Below are positions 5,117 through 12,500 of a stretch of 14,457 nt of DNA, one piece after another. The notes under the pieces are model-generated. The model saw only the letters and a list, made by a program, of their open reading frames with translations. It searched no databases and had not been told where the DNA came from. Source of the DNA: Treponema sp. (GTDB lineage Bacteria; Spirochaetota; Spirochaetia; Treponematales; Treponemataceae). The stretch is from positions 1,590 to 16,046 of the forward strand of contig JAFLSP010000027.1 in the NCBI GenBank assembly GCA_022510885.1. Direction: 5' to 3'. Both the position numbers and the translations under genes were made by a program. Within the stretch, counting starts at the first letter, position 1. Each line of letters begins with the position of its first letter.

Positions 5117-6874
5117 ATGAACGCGACATATAAAAACAGCCGGAGAGTCAGCGACGTTGCCTTTTCTATTGACGCGGAACTGAACATTTCCGACGCGAAC
5201 CGAGGCTTCTTGCAGCTTCTCAACGAGACTGACGGGAACGTGAACCTCGCGCGGTTTCTGGACGATGCCGACGCGGCGCACCTGCGGACATTCCTCGCGC
5301 ACTACAATCCCAAGAACAAAACGCACTACTGCATCATCAGCCTGCTGCTGACGGGGCATCCGCTTGCCTGCATCCTGCACGTGTCCCAAAAAACGGGCGC
5401 GACCTACACCATCGACTTGCAGGAACTTTCCTACGCGCAGGAACTGATGGAGCGGACGATTCTTGAGAACCGCGAGCACACGTCCCTGCTCAACGAGTTC
5501 GACGCGCATTTCGTCCTGTACGAAGGCGGAAAGTTCAAGCTGCGGAACACCAAGGACATGACGATTGACATCTACCGCGGCGACCGGACGGATTTCGTCA
5601 TCTTTTTCACCGATTTTTTCAAGGTGAGCGCGGAGGATGACGGCACGCGCGCCACGCTGAACGCGCTGTTCGACGACCTTGAGGCGGGCGTTTCGGGCAA
5701 GCAGTACCGGCTGCTGCTCGGCGACTCGTCCAGCATCATGGTCAAGACGCTGCGCTCCGCCGCGCGCAACTCGTCCGTCATGCAGGCCCTGGTCATGCAG
5801 CCGCACGTCCGGCTCTCGAACAACAGCACGTTCAGCGAAAAACTTGACGGCCTGACCGAACTCTACAACAAAAAGACCATCACCGAACTGGCGACCAAAA
5901 AGGTGAACGTCTCAAAGACGCCGGCCGCGCTGTTCATCATCGACGTGGACAAATTCAAGGACTTCAACGACAATTTCGGGCACGCATTCGGCGACAAGGT
6001 GCTGGTCGTGGTGGCAAAGGTCATCCGTGAGGCCGTGGGCGACATGGGCCTTTCCGGCAGGATTGGCGGCGACGAATTCATGTCCATTGTGGACACCAAC
6101 GACGAGGAGACCATCCGCAACATCGCGCGCGCCATCAAGCAGGGCATTCAGTGGAACATGCGGGCGAGCGACCCCGAGCAGGTCGTCACCTGCTCAATCG
6201 GCATTGCCCGCGCGCCCACCAACCGCGACACCTACGACGAGCTGTTCGAACTTGCCGACCGCGCGCTGTACATTGCGAAAATGCGCGGGCGCAACTGCTA
6301 CATCATCTACAAGCCCGAGCTGCACGACCGCCTGCTGATTGAGCGGCAGCAGTCCGACCGCAACACGGTCTCGGGCAAAGTCTACATGGAAAGCGCGCTC
6401 GCCGAAATGAGCATCCTCGGCGCGATTATGCACAAGGAGCCGGGCTACATCGAGAAGTCGCTGGAAATGCTGCGCGAGTACATGACCGTCCACAAAATCG
6501 CCGTGTACACGCAGCGCGGCGCGGAATTGCCATGGCAGACCGCCTACGTGCTGGGCAAGAACGACCACGACATCCGCATCGACTACCTGAACAGCCCCAA
6601 GAACGACTTTTTCGTCTACTTCAACGACTACCATTTCTTCCACATGGACAACATCAACAACCTTGACACGATGGACAAAAAGAAATTCCACATGTACCTG
6701 AACGACAACGTTGCCTCCACGCTCGAAATCCTGTGGCAGGACGGGGAGCGCAAGGTGCTTGTCTGCCTTGACATCTACAAGCCCGCGCGGACGCTGCCGC
6801 GCCACACCATCGTGTTCGCCCTGATGACCACAAAGTTGATTTCCCAGGGGATTTTCGCTACAATGGAACGATGA
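5117..6874 (+). CDS. GGDEF-domain protein, probable diguanylate cyclase
   Basis: A 585-residue protein expected to make cyclic di-GMP from two GTP. The GGDEF domain runs from about 243 (LDGLTELYNKK) to 400. It has FIIDVDKFKDFND and an intact GGDEF at 317-321 in RIGGDEF, so catalysis is plausible. The inhibitory RxxD I-site expected just upstream is absent (GDMG at that place). The N-terminal 240 residues look like two PAS-like sensor regions (about 10-115 and 125-235). The last 180 residues, from ALAEMSILGAIM onwards, form a further alpha/beta region that may be GAF-like; this is unusual because GGDEF is normally C-terminal. No transmembrane segment is seen. It shares a 4-bp ATGA overlap with purD. 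The flagellin gene nearby fits a motility-signalling role, but that is inference. Confidence 0.88.
   Translation: MNATYKNSRRVSDVAFSIDAELNISDANRGFLQLLNETDGNVNLARFLDDADAAHLRTFLAHYNPKNKTHYCIISLLLTGHPLACILHVSQKTGATYTIDLQELSYAQELMERTILENREHTSLLNEFDAHFVLYEGGKFKLRNTKDMTIDIYRGDRTDFVIFFTDFFKVSAEDDGTRATLNALFDDLEAGVSGKQYRLLLGDSSSIMVKTLRSAARNSSVMQALVMQPHVRLSNNSTFSEKLDGLTELYNKKTITELATKKVNVSKTPAALFIIDVDKFKDFNDNFGHAFGDKVLVVVAKVIREAVGDMGLSGRIGGDEFMSIVDTNDEETIRNIARAIKQGIQWNMRASDPEQVVTCSIGIARAPTNRDTYDELFELADRALYIAKMRGRNCYIIYKPELHDRLLIERQQSDRNTVSGKVYMESALAEMSILGAIMHKEPGYIEKSLEMLREYMTVHKIAVYTQRGAELPWQTAYVLGKNDHDIRIDYLNSPKNDFFVYFNDYHFFHMDNINNLDTMDKKKFHMYLNDNVASTLEILWQDGERKVLVCLDIYKPARTLPRHTIVFALMTTKLISQGIFATMER
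6836..6864 (+). promoter_or_regulatory. Internal promoter for purD at the end of the GGDEF gene
   Basis: TTGATT (6836-6841), a 17-bp spacer and TACAAT (6859-6864, five of six). The predicted start is at 6871, the A of the purD ATG, so this would give a leaderless purD mRNA independent of the GGDEF gene. TACAATGGAACG here resembles TATAATGGAACG at the GGDEF promoter. Confidence 0.55.
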
Positions 6875-8190
6875 AAGCTATCGTCGCAGGTTCAGGCGGA
6901 CGCGAGCACGCCATTGCCTATACGCTCGCACAAAGTAATCTGATAGAAGAAGTCGTCTGCGTTCCGGGAAACGGCGGCACGGCGTTCGAGAAAAAGTGCC
7001 GCAACATCGACCCCAAGGAACGCGCGGACACCGCGTCGCTGCCGTTCGTGGAGGCCTTCGTCGCCATTGCGCGGGCGGAGCGGGCGGATATTGCCGTCAT
7101 CGGGCCGGAAGACCCGCTTGCGGACGGCATTGCGGACGCGCTGTGGGAAGCGGGCATCCCCGCCGTCGGGCCAAAGGCGAAAGGCGCGGCGCTTGAGGCG
7201 AGCAAGGATGCCGCCAAAATCTTTATGAACAAGTACGGTGTCGCCTGCGCCAAAAGCCGCACCTTTACCGACGAGGCGGACGCGCTCGCCTACGTGAGCG
7301 AGCAGGGCGCGCCCATCGTCATCAAGGCGGACGGGCTTGCGGCGGGCAAGGGCGTGGTCGTGGCAAAGACGGACGAGGAAGCCGCGCGCGCCGTGCATGA
7401 CCTGATGCAGGGCGCGGCGGGCAAAAAGCTCGTGATTGAAGAATACTTGCAGGGCGTGGAGATTTCCGTGCTTGCGGCGGTCTCCGTCACGGCGGAAAGC
7501 GCGGCGAGCGGAACGGCGGCAATCGTGCCCTTCCTGCCTGCCCGCGACCACAAACGCCTGCTTGACGGCGCGCAAGGCCCGAACACGGGCGGCATGGGCG
7601 CAGTCTGCCCGCTTGCCGACGTGGACGCGGCGACCATGGCAGCCTTTGACCGCACGATATTGCAGCCCACGCTCAAAGGCCTCATCGCCGAGCGCATTGA
7701 CTACCGCGGCTTTATCTTCTTCGGACTGATGCTGACGAAAGACGGCCCCAAGGCACTGGAATACAACGTGCGCCTGGGCGACCCCGAGACGCAGGCGGTG
7801 CTGCCGCTCATGCAGAGCGACTTTGCCGCGCTGTGCACGGCGATTACCGACGGAACGCTCGCGGACTTCCCGCTGGAATGGAAGCCGGGCGTGCAGGTCG
7901 CGCCCGTTGCCGTAAGCGGAGGCTATCCCGGCGCGTACCAAAAAGGCGTTCCCATTGCCATTGACGCGGCGACTGTTACGCAGACGGGCGCAAAGATTTT
8001 CATCGCCGGCGCGACCGCGAAAGGAAACTCGCTCGTTACGAGCGGCGGGCGCGTGCTGGCATGCAGTGCGCACGGGGATTCGTTTGACGAAGCCTGGAAC
8101 AAGGCCTACGCCGCGCTTAAGGCGGTCAGTTTTGCGGGAATGCAGTACCGCACGGACATCGGGCTGCCCGGCGCGGCCGAATCAAACTAG
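6871..8190 (+). CDS. purD: Phosphoribosylamine--glycine ligase (GAR synthetase)
   Basis: A 439-residue enzyme of full family length for the second step of purine synthesis: phosphoribosylamine + glycine + ATP to glycinamide ribonucleotide. Visible are the N-terminal GSGGREHAIA (8-17), IGPEDPLADGIAD, the ATP-grasp region with VIKADGLAAGKGVVVA, EEYLQGVEISVLA, GPNTGGMGA (about 236-244) and EYNVRLGDPETQ (about 297-308, the metal/ATP site). The C-terminal domain includes VAVSGGYPGAY and YRTDIG. The ATG overlaps the stop of the GGDEF gene (ATGA, 6871-6874) and has no well-spaced Shine-Dalgarno (GGAA only 2 nt away). Translation is therefore either coupled or leaderless from the internal promoter. 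Confidence 0.97.
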   Translation: MKAIVAGSGGREHAIAYTLAQSNLIEEVVCVPGNGGTAFEKKCRNIDPKERADTASLPFVEAFVAIARAERADIAVIGPEDPLADGIADALWEAGIPAVGPKAKGAALEASKDAAKIFMNKYGVACAKSRTFTDEADALAYVSEQGAPIVIKADGLAAGKGVVVAKTDEEAARAVHDLMQGAAGKKLVIEEYLQGVEISVLAAVSVTAESAASGTAAIVPFLPARDHKRLLDGAQGPNTGGMGAVCPLADVDAATMAAFDRTILQPTLKGLIAERIDYRGFIFFGLMLTKDGPKALEYNVRLGDPETQAVLPLMQSDFAALCTAITDGTLADFPLEWKPGVQVAPVAVSGGYPGAYQKGVPIAIDAATVTQTGAKIFIAGATAKGNSLVTSGGRVLACSAHGDSFDEAWNKAYAALKAVSFAGMQYRTDIGLPGAAESN

Positions 8191-8205
8191 GGCGCGGAAC
8201 GGCGT

Positions 8206-8808
8206 ATGTATCTGGAACTCATCGGCTATTTCGGCTCGCTGCTGGTCGTCGTCTCCATGCTGATGACCTCGGTCGTCCGCCTGCGCGTCATCAACGCGAT
8301 TGGCAGCGCGATTTTCACGGGCTACGCGCTCGCCATCCGCTCCTACCCCACCGCCGCGATGAATTTCGCGCTCATTTGCATCAATATATACAATCTTGTC
8401 GGGCTGTTCCGGGGCAAAAAGGACTACTCCGTCGTGCCGGTTGACGGCGCGTTCCTGCGCTACCTGTGGGACCTGTACGCCGACGACCTTGCTGCCCTGT
8501 TCCCGCAGGCGGCGCGCGATGCCGCCTATCCGTGCGCATACGTCGTCTGCTGCGACGCGACGGTGGCGGGTTTCTTCCTCGGGACTCCGGCGGGGGACGC
8601 AATCACGGTTGCCGTTGACTACGCCACGCCCGCCTACCGCGACTGCTCCCTGGGCGCGTTCCTGTACGACCACCTTGCCCGCCAGAACGTGCGCGAGCTG
8701 CGCGTGGAATCCGCCACCGACCGCCACCGCGCCTACCTGACGCGCATGGGCTTTGCGCCGGAGGACGGGCGGCTCGTCAAGCGGCTTGTGCCGCCCGCGC
8801 GTCAGTAG
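8206..8808 (+). CDS. Three-helix membrane protein (YgjV-like) with GNAT-like C-terminal domain
   Basis: A 200-residue protein. Three hydrophobic segments (about 3-22, 27-46, 50-68) form a small membrane domain with RLRVINAIGSAIFTGYAL and NFALICINIYNLVGL, resembling YgjV-like/SemiSWEET-type three-helix units. The remainder (about 72-200) is soluble and GNAT-like: AFFLG-type strands, then YATPAYRDCSLGAFLYDHL and a terminal YLTRMGFAPEDG, reminiscent of acetyltransferase C-termini. Membrane plus GNAT-like architecture occurs in unstudied bacterial proteins; substrate and activity are unknown. Only a weak GGAA (8196-8199) precedes the ATG, 15 bp after purD. The 3' end overlaps the convergent LUD gene by 7 bp. 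Domain names are from recollection of similar proteins, not a search. Confidence 0.72.
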   Translation: MYLELIGYFGSLLVVVSMLMTSVVRLRVINAIGSAIFTGYALAIRSYPTAAMNFALICINIYNLVGLFRGKKDYSVVPVDGAFLRYLWDLYADDLAALFPQAARDAAYPCAYVVCCDATVAGFFLGTPAGDAITVAVDYATPAYRDCSLGAFLYDHLARQNVRELRVESATDRHRAYLTRMGFAPEDGRLVKRLVPPARQ

Positions 8809-9374
8809 CCCAAGTCCTCTCCCACCAGAATGACCTTGATGCGCTCCGGCACGATGCTCATGCGCGTCTTGACAAAAATGGCGCAGATGTCCGCCGCTTC
8901 TTTGCCCAGGCGTTTTGCATTCTTGGGCGCGGCAACGGAAAGCGCACGGTGTTCCAGCTCTGCCTCGGCCGCGACTATTTTGTTCATGCCGACGAGCGCG
9001 ACCACCGACTTTGCGCCGAACGCAATCGCGCTCACGCGGTTGCCCCGGCCGTCAATGTTGTACAGCACGCCGTCCTCGCTTACCGCGTTAAAGCTGGTGA
9101 GAAACACGTCCGCCGTCAGCGCGCGCCGCATGATGTCCTCCGCTTCCGCTGGTGTTGCCGCCGTGTCGCGGTCAATCAGCGCATAGTCGCCCGCCTTCAC
9201 CGCGTCGAGCAGTCCGCTCTCCTGCACCGAAACCGAGCCGCCCCAACTCACGCTCGCCCCGTGCGGAATGAGCGCGAGTGCCTGTGCCACCGCGTCCTGC
9301 GCCGTCTGCGCGTAGTACGCGCCAAATCCGCGCCGCTTGAGCGCGTCCACTATTGTCTGTGGATTCACTGCCAT
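8802..9374 (-). CDS. LUD-domain protein (LutC/YkgG-like, lactate-utilisation family)
   Basis: A 190-residue protein made up of one LUD (DUF162) domain. Typical stretches are VSWGGSVSVQESGLLDAV, DVFLTSFNAVSEDGVLYNIDG as two adjoining parts, GNRVSAIAFGAKSVVALVGMNKIV in the same way, and RLGK near the C-terminus. In LutABC systems this domain partners iron-sulphur subunits in lactate oxidation. Here it is solitary, with no lutA/lutB, so the substrate is open. The start at 9374 is chosen because AAGGAG (9381-9386 on the minus strand) lies 6 nt upstream with an extended -10 before it; the frame is open further but reads through the gltB terminator. The stop (8802-8804) lies inside the end of the convergent gene. 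Confidence 0.87.
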   Translation of the reverse strand: MAVNPQTIVDALKRRGFGAYYAQTAQDAVAQALALIPHGASVSWGGSVSVQESGLLDAVKAGDYALIDRDTAATPAEAEDIMRRALTADVFLTSFNAVSEDGVLYNIDGRGNRVSAIAFGAKSVVALVGMNKIVAAEAELEHRALSVAAPKNAKRLGKEAADICAIFVKTRMSIVPERIKVILVGEDLGY

Positions 9375-9392
9375 ATCGTTCTCCTTGCGTCC

Positions 9393-9401
9393 AGTATAGC
9401 A
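9393..9401 (-). promoter_or_regulatory. Extended -10 promoter of the LUD gene
   Basis: TGCTATACT on the minus strand, preceded by CCG. It shares CCGTGCTATACTG with the zinc-ribbon gene promoter. No good -35 is at 16-18 bp. The predicted start is around 9386, at the 5' edge of the Shine-Dalgarno, so the leader would be very short. Confidence 0.55.
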
Positions 9402-9489
9402 CGGGTCGCGCACAAGATACCACACTATTTTGCTATAAAACAGGATATACTGACCGCGGCATGGACGCGCCGATGCCGTTCCGCAGAAC

Positions 9490-9528
9490 AAAAAACGCCC
9501 CTGCTTGCAGTAAGGAACAAGCAGGGGC
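9490..9528 (-). terminator. Intrinsic terminator of gltB
   Basis: On the minus strand an 11-bp perfect stem, GCCCCTGCTTG (9528-9518) with CAAGCAGGGGC (9507-9497), and a 10-nt loop are followed by G and six T (9495-9490). It lies 34 bp after the gltB stop and separates gltB from the LUD gene. It is part of a repeated element. Confidence 0.92.
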
Positions 9529-9543
9529 AAACGCCGCGCGACG
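9490..9543. repeat. 54-bp dispersed repeat containing a terminator, copy 1
   Basis: Matches 14404-14457 in 52 of 54 positions; the two differences are one base in the hairpin loop (9516) and one at 9535. The match covers the A-run, the 11-bp hairpin and 15 bp beyond it (CAAACGC-C/T-GCGCGACG after the final stem bases). Beyond 9543 no comparison is possible because copy 2 meets the window end. Confidence 0.85.
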
Positions 9544-9562
9544 CACAGCGTATCGGGCAAGG

Positions 9563-12500
9563 TCATGCGGTGAGCGTCTTGAAGGCCTCCAGAACCGCCT
9601 CGTCGTGGCTCAGGCCGCGCTGCTCGGCGCGGGAGATTTCCACGAGCATGGCGTGGTAGTCATTGGGAACGATTTTCTTGAAGTGCGGCAGGTAGCGCGC
9701 AAAGTCCGCGAGAATCCGCGTGCCGAGCGCGCTGCCTGTCTCCGCGACGTGCCGCTCAATCAGCCCTTTGAGTATGGCGATGTCGTGGTCGTCGCTTACC
9801 TCGCGCATGGTGACGAGCTGCTTGTTCAGGCTCTTGTAGAGGTCGTGCTTTTCGTCAAGGACAAAGGCCGTGCCGCCGCTCATGCCCGCCGCAAGGTTGC
9901 GCCCGGTCGCGCCAAGGATGACGACGGTGCCGCCGGTCATGTACTCAAGCCCGTGGTCGCCGCAGCCTTCCGCCACGGCAGTCGCGCCGCTGTTGCGCAC
10001 GCAGAACCGCTCGCCCGCAATGCCGCTGATGAACGCGCTTCCCGCCGTTGCGCCGTACAGGGCCACGTTGCCGATGATGATGTTCTCCTCGGCTTTGTAA
10101 CCGGCGTTCTTGGGCGGGGTGACGACGATTTTGCCGCCGGAAAGCCCCTTGCCCAGGTAGTCGTTCGCGTCGCCCGTAAGGCGGAGGGTCAGCCCCTTGG
10201 GGATGAACGCGCCGAATGACTGGCCGCCGCCGCCCGTGCAGCGCACGGTAAAGCTGTCGTCGGCAAGCGTGTCGCCGTACTTCGCCTGTATCTCCGCGCC
10301 GAGCAGCGTGCCGACCGTGCGGTCAGTGGAAGAGACGCGCACGGAGACGGACGTGGTCGCGCCTTTTTTCTCCAGTGCCTTGAGCAGGACGCGCCCGTCC
10401 AGCGTGGATGAGAGGCCGTCGTCACCGCACGAGGAGGCATCAAAGCGCGCGTTCTGCGCCGTCCGCCCGAGTATGCGCGACATATCGACCAGACCCGCGC
10501 GGCTTGCGGGCATCGTCTCTTTGAGTTTGAGCAGGTCGGTGCGCCCCACCATTTCGTTCACGGTGCGCACGCCGAGCAGCGCCATGTACTCGCGCAGTTC
10601 CGCGGCAATGAAGCGCATGAAATGCTCCACGTATTCGGGCTTTCCGGGGAACTTTGCGCGCAAGGCATCGTTCTGGGTCGCCACGCCGAAAGGACAGGTG
10701 TCCAGCTGGCACACGCGCATCATCTTGCAGCCGAGCGCGACGAGCGGTGCGGTGGAAAAGCCGAATTCCTCCGCGCCCAGCAGGGCGGCAATCGCCACGT
10801 CGCGTCCGCTCATCAGTTTGCCGTCCGTCTCAACCACCACGCGCGAGCGCAAGCCGTTCTGAATTAACGTTTGGTGCGCCTCTGCCACGCCCAGTTCCCA
10901 GGGCAGTCCCGCGTGATGAATCGAACTCAACGGCGCGGCTCCCGTGCCGCCGTCGTGTCCGCTTATCAAAATCACCTGCGCGCCCGCCTTTGCCACGCCC
11001 GCCGCGATGGTTCCCACGCCCGCCTCGCTCACGAGTTTGACGGAGATGCGCGCGCGGCGGTTCGCGTTCTTCAGGTCGTAAATCAACTGCGCCAAATCTT
11101 CTATTGAATAGATGTCGTGGTGCGGCGGCGGCGAGATGAGCGACACGCCGGGCGTTGCGTAGCGCGTCTTTGCAATCCACGGGTAGACCTTCTTGCCGGG
11201 CAGATGACCGCCCTCGCCGGGCTTCGCGCCCTGCGCCATCTTGATTTGGATTTCCTCCGCGCTCAGCAGATATGCCTCCGTCACGCCGAAGCGTCCGCTC
11301 GCAACCTGCTTGATTGCGCTGTTGTACTCCGTGCCGAGCCGCTCCGGGGTCTCGCCGCCCTCGCCGCTGTTGGACTTGCCGTGCAGCCGGTTCATGGCGA
11401 GCGCAAGGCAGCGGTGCGCCTCCTCGCTGATTGAGCCGTAGCTCATCGCGCCCGTCTTGAAGCGGCGCACGATGTCGTCCACGCTCTCCACCTCGTCAAT
11501 CGGGATTGCCCTGCCCTCGTCGGCATTGAAGTCGAGCAGCGCGCGCAGCGTGTGCGGCTTGTCCGCCGCGTCAACCATCGCCGTGTACTCCTTGAAGCGC
11601 GCGTAGTCGCCGAGCCGCGTCGCGTCCTGCAAGGCGGCAATCGTGTCGGGGTTGTACAGGTGGTCCTCCGCGTCCGCGCCCTTGCGCCAGCGGTGCGTGC
11701 CGGCGTTGGTGAGCGTGGTGTCCACGGGGCGACCGAGCGGGTCAAAGGCGCGGCGGTGGTGGTAGGCGATGTCCTCCTCGATTTCCGCAAGGCCGATGCC
11801 GCCAATCCTGCTGACCGTGTTCGTAAAATACTGGTCGATGACGTCCTTTGCGATGCCGACCGCCTCAAAAATCTGCGCGGACTGGTAGGACTGAATCGTG
11901 CTGATGCCCATCTTCGCCGCAATCTTGACGATGCCGTTCAAAATCGCCGCGTTGTAGTCGTCAATCGCCGTGTGGTAGTCCTTGTCCAGCACTTTCTTGT
12001 CAATCAGTTCCGCAATGCACTCGTGCGCAAGGTAGGGGTTGACCGCCCGCGCGCCGTAGCCGAGCACCATCGCCGCCTGATGCACGTCGCGGATTTCCGC
12101 GCTCTCAAGCACGATGGAGATGGCGGTGCGCTTCTTGGTGCGGATAAGGTACTGCTCCACCGCGCTCACCGCGAGCAGCGAGGGGATTGCCACGTGGTTC
12201 TCGTCCACGCCGCGGTCGCTCAGAATGATGATGTTGCTGCCGTTGTGGTACTCGCGGTCAATCGAGACGAACAGCTCGTCGAGCGCGGCCTTGAGCGAGG
12301 TGTTGGTGTAGTAGAGGAGGCTCACCGTCGCCGCGCGCAGCCCCTGCCGGTTCAGGTGCTTGATTTTCAGGATGTCCACGCCCGTGAGCACGGGGTGGTT
12401 GATTTCGAGCACGCCGCACGACGCGCCCTCCGGCCGCAGCATGTTGCCGTCCGAGCCGACGTACACGGTGGTGTCCGTCACGATTTTCTCGCGCAGGCTG

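Noticed and set aside
4975..5223. N-terminal extension of the zinc-ribbon protein up to 5223
   Set aside because: The extra frame overlaps the divergent GGDEF promoter and coding start; the ATG at 4974 sits right behind an extended -10 and begins the membrane helix.
4514..5806. A 430-codon minus-strand frame covering the zinc-ribbon gene and the start of the GGDEF gene
   Set aside because: It is in a different frame from the cysteine-rich protein, is Arg/Ala-rich, and runs antisense to the GGDEF gene and to the flaB terminator.
9375..9566. N-terminal extension of the LUD protein
   Set aside because: It would read through the gltB terminator and repeat. The ATG at 9374 has a strong RBS and the expected domain start.
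9353..10219. A 288-codon plus-strand frame over the gltB 3' end and LUD promoter
   Set aside because: It crosses the gltB terminator and a minus-strand promoter, has no RBS, and shows no recognisable protein features.
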